NCBI GenBank assembly: GCA_949297775.1
Contig: CASFTM010000008.1
Span: 50,691-114,690 of the forward strand
Origin: an uncultured bacterium
Lineage (GTDB): Bacteria; Elusimicrobiota; Elusimicrobia; Elusimicrobiales; Elusimicrobiaceae
DNA length: 64,000 nt
Direction of reading: 5' to 3'
The position numbers and the translations under genes are program-made. Below, piece by piece: positions 1-7,973 of the stretch. Every line of letters starts with the position of its first letter. Position 1 is the stretch's first letter. The notes beneath the pieces were generated by a model, which saw nothing but the letters and a program-made list of their open reading frames with translations, was not told the origin of the DNA and ran no database searches.

Positions 1-866
1 ACAGGCGCGCCCGGTAGGTGTGCACCAAGGACACCGCGGCTAAAACCGTACCGATTAACAACCCCGCCAGCACCGGGGGCCTGCCCAGCAGGTATTGCAA
101 AATTTCCCAAGTGGCGCGTGCCCAGGGGGTGGCATACCACCACATTCCGGTAGGGGCCGCCATAATGCTGTAAGTAACCGCCAGCCACGGCAGCCACAGC
201 AAAAAGGCAGCCGCGGTTCCCCAAAAGACGGTTTTGCGGGCGGTTTTGTAATAACAGGCGTATAGAAATAAGATAAGCGCCGTGATAAAAAATAACCCGG
301 CGGAAAAGAAGTGCAAATAGGCTCCTGCCAAGCCGGAAATAAAAAATACGGCCCATAAATTTTTAGCCGGGTATTCGTGCTTAGCCAAGCAGTCCAGTAT
401 CCGCAGTGCGGACAGCGTAAACAGGCAAACGCTTAAAATGGCCCACGCATAGGAACGAATATAGATGGAAAACACCGCTAACACCCCGCAGCCGGCGGTC
501 AGCGCGGTGAAAATAAATTTTTTGAGCCTAGGCCAGCCGGCTGGGGCGTAAAAATAGCTGATAATGACGGTCAACCCCCCTGCTAATGCGCTAAAAAAAC
601 GCATCTTGCCAACGGACAGCCCCACCAGGCTGTTCCAAAAATACAGCAAGACGTTATACAAGGGCGGATTGATGTCTTTAAGCAACATTTCGTTCCAAAC
701 AAAGGAAAGAGAGTCCTGCGGGTTGGAAGTAGCCATAGAATACAGCTCGTCGTATAAAAAACCCATATGCAGGTAGCAAAAACGCTGCCACAGCATATAT
801 CCGGCAATGACAGCCGATACCGTTACGGATAGAATAAGCAAAAAGCGGTTTATTTTTTGTTTCATA
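1..866 (-). CDS. GT39-like membrane glycosyltransferase, N-terminal part (runs off the window)
   Basis: The frame is open from the ATG at 864-866 to the left edge of the window, giving 288 residues without a stop. The protein starts with a signal-anchor helix and then has the pattern FLYDELYSMA and, further on, DINPPLYN. An acidic residue in the first periplasmic loop followed by D-x-x-PP-L-Y is typical of the GT39/ArnT/PMT_2 superfamily, which moves sugars from polyprenyl-phosphate donors to lipid or protein acceptors in the membrane. At least six further hydrophobic segments follow. The family identification is by motif only, and the acceptor is unknown. The C-terminal domain is outside the window. 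A TATAAT box lies 10 bases upstream of the ATG, so the 5' UTR must be very short. Confidence 0.75.
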
Positions 867-876
867 ATTGCTTATA

Positions 877-882
877 TTATAG
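877..882 (-). promoter_or_regulatory. -10 box of the GT39-like gene, near-leaderless
   Basis: A perfect TATAAT sits 10 bases upstream of the start codon on the minus strand, which would give a transcript with only a few bases before the ATG. The same arrangement recurs at other genes in this window. Confidence 0.5.
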
Positions 883-999
883 AAATTTTGGCGTAACGCG
901 CCGCAAAGGGATAAAAAGTTTTAACGGGAAATGTGGCGTTTAACGGCGTTTGGGGCGTGGTCTGCGCCGGGACATTACGTAAGAGCGCGGCATGGCGGG

Positions 1000-1045
1000 A
1001 GCAGTGTGGTCCGACTAATCGTGCTAACGGACATAGAGCAGGGAG
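1000..1045 (+). repeat. Dispersed pilin-upstream motif, copy 1
   Basis: This copy contains GTGTGG, then CTAATCGTGCTAAC, then CATAGAG, followed by an AGGGA-like end. Four further copies with the same order of words lie at about 1295-1341, 10341-10387, 36899-36947 and 37256-37300, all in front of pilin-like genes and all in the same orientation relative to them. Confidence 0.7.
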
Positions 1046-1110
1046 CCCCGGTTCTGGGCCCTTTTTCTGGCGCCAGAAAAAGTACCAAAAAGTGCCCGGC
1101 CCAGGGCCCC

Positions 1111-1200
1111 ATAAAAATCACTTCCAAGCGGGAAATTTTATAACTCGTGCGAGGCGCACTCAAACAATAAAATTTCTTTTCCGCTTGGAAGGCTTTTTAT
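1111..1200. repeat. Long inverted repeat with compensatory changes (copy A)
   Basis: Left arms are ATAAAAA (1111-1117), CTTCCAAGCGG (1121-1131) and GAAATTTTAT (1132-1141). Right arms are ATAAAATTTC (1167-1176), CCGCTTGGAAG (1181-1191) and TTTTTAT (1194-1200). The loop holds a further small hairpin, GTGCG-AGG-CGCAC. Copy C at 37063-37141 keeps the pairing although the arm bases differ at three pairs. The final T run makes it terminator-like, but the A-rich left arm can pair with it. Confidence 0.7.
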
Positions 1201-1294
1201 AGACGGGGCAAAAGGGCCGGATAAACGGCAACGGCAACAGCACAACCACGGCCAAGCGGAAAAACTTCCTTTTTGAAACAGTGCAACATTGCAG

Positions 1295-1341
1295 GAGCAG
1301 TGTGGCCTAAGCTAATAGTGTTATGGCGCATAGAGTGGGGA
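1295..1341 (+). repeat. Dispersed pilin-upstream motif, copy 2
   Basis: The words GTGTGGCC, GCTAATAGTG and GCGCATAGAG are in the same order as in copy 1. This is the copy nearest to pilin gene 1 and corresponds to the copy at 37256-37300 in front of pilin gene 3. Confidence 0.65.
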
Positions 1342-1369
1342 GGGACGGATAGCCCCTTGATTTGTTTTT

Positions 1370-1411
1370 TTTTTTGATAAATTTTGGCTATGAGCAAAAT
1401 TTATCAAAAAA
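1370..1411 (+). promoter_or_regulatory. Perfect hairpin with start ATG in the loop, pilin gene 1
   Basis: The 17-base arms 1370-1386 and 1395-1411 are exact reverse complements (T6-GATAAATTTTG against CAAAATTTATC-A6). The 8-base loop GCTATGAG contains the ATG at 1390-1392. Essentially the same hairpin, with one more A-T pair, is at 37331-37374 in front of pilin gene 3. If transcribed, it would place the initiation codon in an apical loop, which suggests translational control. It does not have the T run after the stem that a terminator needs. Confidence 0.7.
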
Positions 1412-1902
1412 CATTCCCGGCAATGAAAAACGCCGGGTTCACGCTAATAGAGTTATTAGTGGTCGTTTTAATCATTGGTATTTTGGCGGCAGTAGCGTTG
1501 CCGAAATATCAATGGGCTGTATGGAAAAGCCATTTTTCTGGCTCATTGCAGAAAATAACCGCTCTTGCAAAAGCGGAAGAAGTCTTTTTTATGGCAAACG
1601 GTGAATATACTTCTTGTGAAAATTTGGATATTGAGTATGATTGTGATTTCTTGCAAGGAGAAAAAGGTGATAAATTTATTACCGCCATTGAAACCAAAAG
1701 TATTGTTTCGGTGGGGCCTAGCCCTTATATCGGGGCTTCTATTTTTTGGTGCAAAGATTTAGATTTGACGGTAATGGGGAACCGTATGATGTGTATGATC
1801 CGGCCGGATTTCAAATATACTGTTTATTTTGACAATGCAGATTCCCCTAATAAAGGAAAAACGGTTTGTGTAGGGGATGAATATTGCAAACACATTCAAT
1901 AG
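1390..1902 (+). CDS. Type IV pilin-like protein 1
   Basis: The product is 170 residues with a prepilin signature: a short leader ending KNAG, the cleavage site [10 protein letters not shown] and Glu5, then a single hydrophobic helix ([13 protein letters not shown]). It would be cleaved and N-methylated by a PilD-type peptidase and inserted in the inner membrane. The globular part contains at least five Cys, which suggests disulfides. The start at 1390 is chosen because the ATG and the next six codons (SKIYQK) are kept in pilin gene 3. An ATG at 1423 (MKNAG) is a possible alternative, and no Shine-Dalgarno sequence precedes either. There are no pilus assembly genes nearby. Whether it is a pilus subunit, a minor pilin or a pseudopilin cannot be decided from sequence. 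Confidence 0.85.
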   Translation: MSKIYQKTFPAMKNAGFTLIELLVVVLIIGILAAVALPKYQWAVWKSHFSGSLQKITALAKAEEVFFMANGEYTSCENLDIEYDCDFLQGEKGDKFITAIETKSIVSVGPSPYIGASIFWCKDLDLTVMGNRMMCMIRPDFKYTVYFDNADSPNKGKTVCVGDEYCKHIQ

Positions 1903-1911
1903 AAATTTATT

Positions 1912-1943
1912 AAAAAACCCCGCTGTTTGAAGCGGGGTTTTGT
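1912..1943. terminator. Bidirectional terminator between pilin 1 and recA
   Basis: AAAACCCCGC (1914-1923) pairs with GCGGGGTTTT (1932-1941). The A and T flanks make it work in both directions for the two convergent genes. Confidence 0.85.
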
Positions 1944-1957
1944 ACAATTAGCTAACG

Positions 1958-3028
1958 TTATTTTTTAGCGGTTTTCTTGTCGGCTTTGGCGTCTTCCGCG
2001 GGTTTGGTTTCGGCGGTTTCTGCCTTTTTGCCGCTGTAATGGTGGCCGAGATATTTGACGTAGAGCTTGTCTTCAATTTCGGCGGCCAAGTCCGGGTTAT
2101 CCTTTAGGTACTGGCGGGCGTTTTCGGCGCCTTGGCCCAGTTTTTCGTCTCCGTAGATATACCAGCTGCCGCTTTTGTCAATCAGCTTGGCTTCCACGCC
2201 TTTGTCAATAATGCACGCCTCGCGCGAAATGCCTTGGCCCAAAATCATCGTAAATTCGGCCTGGCGGTACGGCGGGGCCACTTTGTTTTTTGTCACTTTG
2301 GCGCGTACGCGGGTGCCGATGATTTCGTCGCCTTTTTTCAGGTTTTCAATGCGGCGCACGTCAATACGCACCGAAGCGTAGAATTTCAAGGCCAGCCCGC
2401 CGGGGGTGGTTTCCGGATTGCCGAACATCACGCCGATTTTCTGGCGCAGCTGGTTGATGAAGATAATGCTGGTTTTGGTTTTGTTTAAAATGCTGGTCAG
2501 TTTGCGCAGGGCCTGGCTCATCAGGCGGGCCTGCACGCCCACGCTGGCGTCGCCCATTTCGCCTTCAATTTCCGAGCGGGGCACCAACGCGGCAACCGAG
2601 TCCACAATAATCAAATCAATCGCGCCGGAGCGGACCAATTTTTCGGCAATTTCCAGGGCTTGTTCGCCGCAGTCGGGCTGAGAAACGAACAATTCGTCCA
2701 CATTTACGCCCAAGTGGGCCGCATACACCGGGTCCAGTGCGTGTTCGGCGTCAATAAAGGCCACCGTGCCGCCCATTTTTTGCGCTTGCGCGGCTACATG
2801 CAGGGAAAGTGTCGTTTTGCCGCCGGCTTCCGGGCCGTAAATTTCAATCACGCGCCCGCGGGGCAGCCCGCCTACGCCTAAGGCCAAATCCAAAGATAAG
2901 GCGCCCGTGGGGATGACTTCTACGTTTTTCACACCGCCGTCGCCCAGTTTGCAAATGGCTTCTTTTCCGAAAGCTTTTTCAATCTGGCCCAAGGCCAAAT
3001 CCAGCGCTTTTTGTTTATTTGCGTCCAT
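1958..3028 (-). CDS. recA: Recombinase A
   Basis: This 356-residue protein is full length for RecA, the DNA-dependent ATPase that carries out strand exchange in homologous recombination and triggers the SOS response. The Walker A motif is GPEAGGKTT at residues 65-73, with AGG in place of the more common SSG. Other hallmarks are [13 protein letters not shown], the Walker B region [10 protein letters not shown], the L2 loop region [22 protein letters not shown] and a charged Lys-rich tail. The start is preceded by an AGGAG box. It lies just downstream of clpC on the same strand, with a gap of about 20 bases, so the two may be cotranscribed. No LexA-type box was recognised. Confidence 0.97.
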   Translation of the reverse strand: MDANKQKALDLALGQIEKAFGKEAICKLGDGGVKNVEVIPTGALSLDLALGVGGLPRGRVIEIYGPEAGGKTTLSLHVAAQAQKMGGTVAFIDAEHALDPVYAAHLGVNVDELFVSQPDCGEQALEIAEKLVRSGAIDLIIVDSVAALVPRSEIEGEMGDASVGVQARLMSQALRKLTSILNKTKTSIIFINQLRQKIGVMFGNPETTPGGLALKFYASVRIDVRRIENLKKGDEIIGTRVRAKVTKNKVAPPYRQAEFTMILGQGISREACIIDKGVEAKLIDKSGSWYIYGDEKLGQGAENARQYLKDNPDLAAEIEDKLYVKYLGHHYSGKKAETAETKPAEDAKADKKTAKK

Positions 3029-3049
3029 GAAGTACTCCTCTTACTTAGG

Positions 3050-5578
3050 TTAAATGGCTACAGCCGTTTTCGTTTTAGCTGCCGCGCCGGCAAACGTCAG
3101 TTTCCCGGCGGATTTGTTAAAGTCTACCACAATTTCGGTGTGCGCGGGATAGCGGCTGACAAGGATATTTTCCGCCAGCGGGTCTTCCAGTTCGCGCTGC
3201 AGCGTGCGCAACAGCGGACGCGCCCCGTATTTGACGTCAAAGCCTTTTTCCACCAAAAAGTCCTTAGCGGCTTTGGTTAGTTTAAGGGAAAGTTCTTTGT
3301 CCTTTAGCTTTTCGTCTACTTCGGTTAAAGCCAGGTCCAGAATTTGCCCGATGTTTTCTTTGGTCAGCGAATGGAATACCACAATTTCGTCAATGCGGTT
3401 GATAAATTCCGGGTTGAACGTTTTTTTGACTTCTTCCATCACGTTCTTGCGCATATCCTGGTATTCCTGTTCTTCGGTCTGGTGGGCGGCGAAACCCAAT
3501 GTGTTGCCTTTGTTGGTAATTTCGCGCGCGCCGACGTTAGACGTCATAATAATCACACAGTTTTTAAAACTTACTTTGTGGCCTAAATTGTCCGACAGAG
3601 ACCCTTCATCCAGCACTTGGAGCAGGATGTTGTAAATGTCCGGGTGGGCTTTTTCCAGCTCGTCCAACACTACCACGCTGTACGGGCGGCGGCGGACGGC
3701 TTCGGTCAGCTGGCCGCCTTCTTCATATCCTACATAGCCGGGCGGCGCCCCAATCAGGCGCGAAACGGCGAACTTTTCCATATATTCCGACATATCCAGC
3801 CGGATCATGGCGTCCTCGTCGCCAAACAGGAAGGTGGCCAAGCTTTTAGCCAGTTCCGTCTTGCCTACGCCCGTGGGACCCAGGAACAAGAACCCGCCAA
3901 TCGGCCGGTGTGGGTTGCCTAGCCCGGTGCGGTTTCTGCGGATAGCCAGCGAAACGGCTTTTACGGCGTCGTCCTGCCCGATAATGCGTTCGTGCAGGTG
4001 CTCTTCCATATGCAAAATTTTGTCGGTTTCGCTTTGCGTCAAGCGCGTAACGGGGATGCCCGTCCATTTGGAAGCCACCAGCGCGATGTCCTCCTCGGTT
4101 ACTTCGGGCACTTCTTTATCGTGCTTTTCGTGCCACTGCTGCTTTAAGTGTTCCACGTACGCTTTTAAGCGTTCTTCGGTGTCTTTGGCGGCGGCGGCTT
4201 TTTCAAATTCTTTTTTGGAAAGGGCTTCGTCCTTTTCCTGCACGGCCTGGTTGTATTCCAGTTGTTTTTGTTTGATTTCCGGCGGCAGGACGGCGTTTTT
4301 CAGGCGCGCGCGGGCGCCGGCTTCGTCAAAGAGGTCAATGGCTTTGTCGGGCATGGCGCGGTCGGTAATATAGCGGTCCGCAATGGCGGCGGCGGCGCGG
4401 ACGGCGCCGTCGGTATATTTTACCTTGTGGTGCTGTTCGTATTTGGCGCGGATGCCTTTTAAAATGGTAACGGTTTCGTCCACGTCCGGCGGGTCCGCCA
4501 CGACGGGCTGAAAGCGGCGTTCCAGGGCGGTGTCGGCCTCAATGTATTTGCGGTACTCGTCAAAGGTGGTGGCCCCGATGCACTGCACTTCGCCGCGGGC
4601 CAGGGCGGGCTTTAACATATTGGAAGCGTCAATAGACCCTTCCGCCGCACCGGCGCCGATAATGGTGTGCAGCTCGTCAATAAAGATAATGGCGTCCTTG
4701 GAGGCAGCCAGCTCGTCAATGATGTTTTTTAAACGCTGTTCAAATTCTCCGCGGTATTTGGTGCCTGCTATGACGGACGCCAAATCCAGCGCCAGCAGGC
4801 GTTTGTTTGCCAGCACGTCGGAAATTTCGCCCCGGGCGATTTTTTGCGCCAGTCCTTCCACGATAGCTGTTTTGCCCGCGCCCGGTTCCCCAATGAGCAC
4901 CGGGTTGTTTTTGGTGCGGCGTGCCAAAATTTGCACCAGGCGTTCCATTTCTTCTTCACGCCCGATGACGGGATCCAATTGGTTTTGGGCCGCCAGTTTG
5001 GTTAGATCGCGCGTGTATTCGTCCAGCGTGGGGGTTTTGGTTTTCTTGGCGTTTGGGGTTTCGCGTTCCCGTTTGGGGACGGAATTTAAATTGATTTCCT
5101 GCGGCAAATCGGTCAAATCTTCGGTCAAATCGCCGGGTTCGGCGTCGCCGATAAAATTAAGCGTGGCGTCGCGTACGGCGTCCAGGTTCAGGCCCAGATT
5201 TTCCAAAATGCGGCTGGCCATCCCTTCTTCTTCGCGGATCAGCCCCAGCAAAATATGTTCGGTGCCGATATGGTCCGTGCCCAGCATTTGGGATTCTTCC
5301 ACGGAAAATTCCAGCACTTTTTTAGCCCGCGGTGTGAACGGAATTTCACCTAGCAGCATAATGGTATCGCCGATACCCACCATCTTTTCAATTTCCAGGC
5401 GTACTTTGCGGAAGGTTACTCCCAGCCCGGTAAGGATTTTGTTGGATACGGTTCCTTCCAGGGCACTTAGGCCCAGCAAAATGTGTTCGGTTCCTACATA
5501 GTCGTGGTTGAGGCGTTTGGCCTCTTCCTGCGCGATGAGAATGATTTTTTGCGCGTTTTCGGTAAATCTTTTTGCCAT
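3050..5578 (-). CDS. clpC: ATP-dependent Clp protease ATPase subunit ClpC
   Basis: The 842-residue AAA+ unfoldase has the full ClpC layout. An N domain with two Clp repeats (about 1-145) is followed by D1 with Walker A GEPGAGKTAIVEG and arginine-finger region, a middle coiled segment with a UVR-like motif (about 410-460), and D2 with Walker A GPTGVGKTEL. An LGF tripeptide in the late D2 region fits the loop that docks on ClpP. It delivers unfolded substrates to ClpP in the cytoplasm, but no clpP or mcsAB adaptors are in this window. A TATAAT lies about 32 bases upstream of the ATG and a GAAAGGGG box precedes the start. Confidence 0.95.
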   Translation of the reverse strand: MAKRFTENAQKIILIAQEEAKRLNHDYVGTEHILLGLSALEGTVSNKILTGLGVTFRKVRLEIEKMVGIGDTIMLLGEIPFTPRAKKVLEFSVEESQMLGTDHIGTEHILLGLIREEEGMASRILENLGLNLDAVRDATLNFIGDAEPGDLTEDLTDLPQEINLNSVPKRERETPNAKKTKTPTLDEYTRDLTKLAAQNQLDPVIGREEEMERLVQILARRTKNNPVLIGEPGAGKTAIVEGLAQKIARGEISDVLANKRLLALDLASVIAGTKYRGEFEQRLKNIIDELAASKDAIIFIDELHTIIGAGAAEGSIDASNMLKPALARGEVQCIGATTFDEYRKYIEADTALERRFQPVVADPPDVDETVTILKGIRAKYEQHHKVKYTDGAVRAAAAIADRYITDRAMPDKAIDLFDEAGARARLKNAVLPPEIKQKQLEYNQAVQEKDEALSKKEFEKAAAAKDTEERLKAYVEHLKQQWHEKHDKEVPEVTEEDIALVASKWTGIPVTRLTQSETDKILHMEEHLHERIIGQDDAVKAVSLAIRRNRTGLGNPHRPIGGFLFLGPTGVGKTELAKSLATFLFGDEDAMIRLDMSEYMEKFAVSRLIGAPPGYVGYEEGGQLTEAVRRRPYSVVVLDELEKAHPDIYNILLQVLDEGSLSDNLGHKVSFKNCVIIMTSNVGAREITNKGNTLGFAAHQTEEQEYQDMRKNVMEEVKKTFNPEFINRIDEIVVFHSLTKENIGQILDLALTEVDEKLKDKELSLKLTKAAKDFLVEKGFDVKYGARPLLRTLQRELEDPLAENILVSRYPAHTEIVVDFNKSAGKLTFAGAAAKTKTAVAI

Positions 5579-5714
5579 CTTTCATATACCCCTTTCAAAC
5601 GATTACTTCCATTATATAAAAATAAAAAGCGGGCCGGAAAACCCCTTTTGAAGCGGGAGAATGTGCCCGCGGACAAGGGAAAACGGGCTTCGGGTTCCTC
5701 CAAAAGATATTTGG

Positions 5715-5720
5715 TATAAT
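5715..5720 (+). promoter_or_regulatory. -10 box of kdsC, near-leaderless
   Basis: TATAAT lies nine bases before the kdsC ATG at 5730, and no ribosome binding site fits between them. Transcription would start within a few bases of the ATG. Confidence 0.55.
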
Positions 5721-5729
5721 ACCTTATAT

Positions 5730-6329
5730 ATGGAAGAAGCAATCAAAAGAGCCAAAAAAATTAAAGCCATTTTGACCGACGTAGACGGTATTTTGACGGA
5801 CGGGAAGGTTAATTTTTTTGTCCGGGACGACGGCAAAATAGACGAATTTAAATCTTTCCACACGCAGGACGGCATTGCTGTGCTGCTCTGCCACAGTGCG
5901 CAAATTATTTGCGGCATTATTACCGGCCGCCGCCATCCCACTACCGTCACGCGGGCCAAAAACCTGGGATTTAAATATATGTACCAGGGGTTTTTGACCA
6001 AAATCGGCCCGCTGAATGATATCTTGGAAAAAGAACACCTAACGGCGGACGAAGTGGCCTATATCGGCGATGATATTACCGATATTCCGTTGCTCAAAGA
6101 AGTGGGGTTCGCCGCTACTGTGCCCAATGCGCTGGACTGTGTTAAAAAACACGCCCATTATATTACCAAACGGGTGGGCGGGGACGGCGCGTACCGCGAG
6201 ATTATTGATTTTATCTTAAACGCCCAAGGCAAACTGGCCCCTTTGTTGGAACAAGTGGAAGCTTCGGCCTGGATGGCGGGCAAACGGCCGGAAATGGAAG
6301 TGGTTACCTCCCAGGAAGGCATAGCCTAA
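5730..6329 (+). CDS. kdsC: 3-deoxy-D-manno-octulosonate 8-phosphate phosphatase (KdsC, HAD family)
   Basis: The product is about 199 residues. It hydrolyses Kdo-8-phosphate to Kdo, the sugar that links lipid A to the LPS core. HAD motifs are clear: DVDGILTDG (motif I), ITGRR (motif II), a Lys region and GDDITDIPLL (motif IV), with no cap domain, as in KdsC. The start at 5730 (MEEAIKRAKK) is preferred because upstream in-frame codons overlap the promoter. The protein is slightly longer than E. coli KdsC, with a C-terminal tail of about 20 residues. It starts the kdsC-tmk-holB-metG run. Confusion with YrbI-like phosphatases of other substrates is possible. Confidence 0.88.
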   Translation: MEEAIKRAKKIKAILTDVDGILTDGKVNFFVRDDGKIDEFKSFHTQDGIAVLLCHSAQIICGIITGRRHPTTVTRAKNLGFKYMYQGFLTKIGPLNDILEKEHLTADEVAYIGDDITDIPLLKEVGFAATVPNALDCVKKHAHYITKRVGGDGAYREIIDFILNAQGKLAPLLEQVEASAWMAGKRPEMEVVTSQEGIA

Positions 6330-6338
6330 CCGGTGCTT

Positions 6339-6956
6339 ATGAAAGGAAAATTTATCGTATTGGAAGGGCCGGACCGCTGCGGCAAATCCACCCAAGCAAA
6401 AATGCTGTATAACCAGCTGGTAGCCCGCGGGCAGGATGTGATCCTCACGCGTGAGCCGGGCGGTACCCCTACGGCGGAACGGATTCGCCAAATTGTGTTG
6501 GAGCCGGGGCTGGATGTGCGCCCGTTGGCGGAGTTGTTGCTTTACGAAGCTTCCCGCGCCCAACACACGCAGGAAAAAATCCTTCCCGCGCTGGAAGCGG
6601 GCAAAACCGTCATTTGCGAGCGCTATACTATGTCCACTTGCGCTTACCAAGGGTACGGGCGCGGCATTGCCCTTGAAACTATAGACACGTTAAACCAAAT
6701 TGCCACCAACGGCACCCACCCGGATTTGACGCTTGTATTTTTAATGTCCGACAAGTATTTTACCCAGCGCGGCGAATACTTGTTTTCCGACCGGCTGGAA
6801 CAGGAAGATTTGGCCTTTCGCCAAAAAATGCGCAAAGGTTATTTGGAAATGATTGAACGTACGCCCAATGCGTATTTAATTGACGCTGACAAAAACATCA
6901 GTGATATCCAAGCCCGCGTATTGGAACTATTGAGAGAACATAAAATTATAGATTAA
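6339..6956 (+). CDS. tmk: Thymidylate kinase
   Basis: This 205-residue kinase phosphorylates dTMP to dTDP for DNA synthesis. The P-loop GPDRCGKSTQ is at the N terminus, followed by the REPGGTP motif and the CERYTMSTCAYQGYGRG stretch that corresponds to the DR(Y/F)xxSxxAYQG signature, with Glu in place of Asp. A DRLEQE lid motif follows. The start at 6339 is an ATG; a GTG six bases upstream in frame is possible. holB begins immediately after its stop codon, so the two are translated from one message. Confidence 0.93.
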   Translation: MKGKFIVLEGPDRCGKSTQAKMLYNQLVARGQDVILTREPGGTPTAERIRQIVLEPGLDVRPLAELLLYEASRAQHTQEKILPALEAGKTVICERYTMSTCAYQGYGRGIALETIDTLNQIATNGTHPDLTLVFLMSDKYFTQRGEYLFSDRLEQEDLAFRQKMRKGYLEMIERTPNAYLIDADKNISDIQARVLELLREHKIID

Positions 6957-7961
6957 ATGCCGTTTGCCGACATCCTGGGGCAGGAAAAAGCCTCCGCGTA
7001 TTTAAAAAAATTAGCCGCGCACCAACGCGTGCCGGGGGCTCTTTTGTTCTACGGTCCGGACGGCGTGGGGAAGGCCAAAACGGCGGTAGCGTTTGCCCAG
7101 GCGTTAAACTGCCAGGATCCGCTTGCCCGCCAAACGGGCGAGGCGTGCGGCGTATGCGCGTCGTGCCAAGCGATTTTAAAGGGAACCCATCCGGATGTGA
7201 CGTTTGTGGATTTTACCTACCAGGCCCGGCTGGAAGTGAAGAAAGACTTTTCCAGCAAAGGATACGAAGAAGAACTGGAAAAAGAAATCGCCAAACAACA
7301 GCATATTAACGTGGATACTATCCGCGACGTGACGGCGAAGTCCCAGCAAAAAGCCGTAGGCGGCGGCTGGAAAGTGCTGATTATTGACCAGGCGCAGACC
7401 ATGCAGGCTTCCGCCGCCAATGCATTGCTTAAATTTATTGAAGAACCGCCGCAAAAAACGGTTTGGATTTTGATTACCAATAAACGCGCCGCTATGCTGC
7501 GCACTATTTTATCGCGCTGCCAGCCGCTGGCGTTTGCGCCGCTTTCGCGGGAAAACATCAAACTTATTTTGCAGCAAACGGGGGCCGATGTGCCGGACGC
7601 GGACTTGTGTGCCCAATACAGCGGGGGTTCGGTATCCGGGGCGTTGTCTGCGGCGGAAGCGTTGGAACTGCTGCAATCCGGCGGATTTGGTACCCCGCAG
7701 GGGCCGGCGGGCGTGGCGGCGGGGCTTTCCCGCACGTTGGTAACCGCCCGGCAGGAAGTGCAGGCGGTGTTGAATGTGCTGATTCGGGCCTTGCACCAGG
7801 CGTGGACGGCGGAAGCGGACCCGCGCTCCCAGCGTGCGTTGCAGGAAGCGCTGAAACGATTTGAAAATTACAAACGCAGTATCGGGCGCAACGTATCGCC
7901 CGCGCTGGTGCTGGAAACCGCTCTAATGAGCTTAGACGGCCTTCCCGTGCAGATTTTTTAA
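6957..7961 (+). CDS. holB: DNA polymerase III delta prime subunit
   Basis: The 334-residue AAA+ clamp-loader subunit opens with the RFC-box region FADILGQEKASAYL. It has a P-loop-like GPDGVGKAK, in which the usual Thr/Ser is Ala, consistent with delta prime not hydrolysing ATP. Four Cys (NCQ, EACGVCASCQ) form the zinc module seen in DnaX/HolB proteins. NALLKFIEEPP and the SRCQPL sensor region complete the family picture. The ATG follows the tmk stop directly. The tmk-holB pair is a common bacterial arrangement. Confidence 0.93.
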   Translation: MPFADILGQEKASAYLKKLAAHQRVPGALLFYGPDGVGKAKTAVAFAQALNCQDPLARQTGEACGVCASCQAILKGTHPDVTFVDFTYQARLEVKKDFSSKGYEEELEKEIAKQQHINVDTIRDVTAKSQQKAVGGGWKVLIIDQAQTMQASAANALLKFIEEPPQKTVWILITNKRAAMLRTILSRCQPLAFAPLSRENIKLILQQTGADVPDADLCAQYSGGSVSGALSAAEALELLQSGGFGTPQGPAGVAAGLSRTLVTARQEVQAVLNVLIRALHQAWTAEADPRSQRALQEALKRFENYKRSIGRNVSPALVLETALMSLDGLPVQIF

Positions 7962-7973
7962 TACGGAGAACTT

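Larger units (their letters stand above)
867..1383. repeat. Repeat-rich noncoding mosaic upstream of pilin gene 1
   Basis: This 517-base stretch has no convincing gene. It is built of modules that recur at 10293-10540 and 36722-37345, upstream of two other pilin genes. In order it holds a first copy of the 45-65 base GTGTGG...ATAGAG motif (about 1000-1045), a small palindrome TTTCTGGCGCCAGAAA (1063-1078), a long inverted repeat (1111-1200), a CAAC/CCACGG-rich stretch, a second copy of the motif (about 1295-1341) and a run of 11 T (1365-1375). Short open frames here look like by-products of the repeat: they are not preceded by ribosome binding sites and do not stay open in the other copies. 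Confidence 0.75.

Noticed and set aside
1111..1200. Simple intrinsic terminator
   Set aside because: The T run can pair with the upstream A-rich arm, no gene precedes it within 240 bases on the + strand, and the structure is longer than needed.
931..1202. Short open frames in the repeat region with a translation resembling FWRQKKYQKVPGPGP
   Set aside because: They follow the repeat wording, have no ribosome binding site and are not kept open in the matching copy at 37010-37100.
867..1383. Insertion sequence or transposon
   Set aside because: No transposase fragment, no terminal inverted repeats at the edges and no target duplication could be seen.
4530..5501. Long open frame on the + strand opposite clpC
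   Set aside because: The composition is Ser/Arg-rich as expected from the antisense of a biased coding sequence, and clpC is certain.
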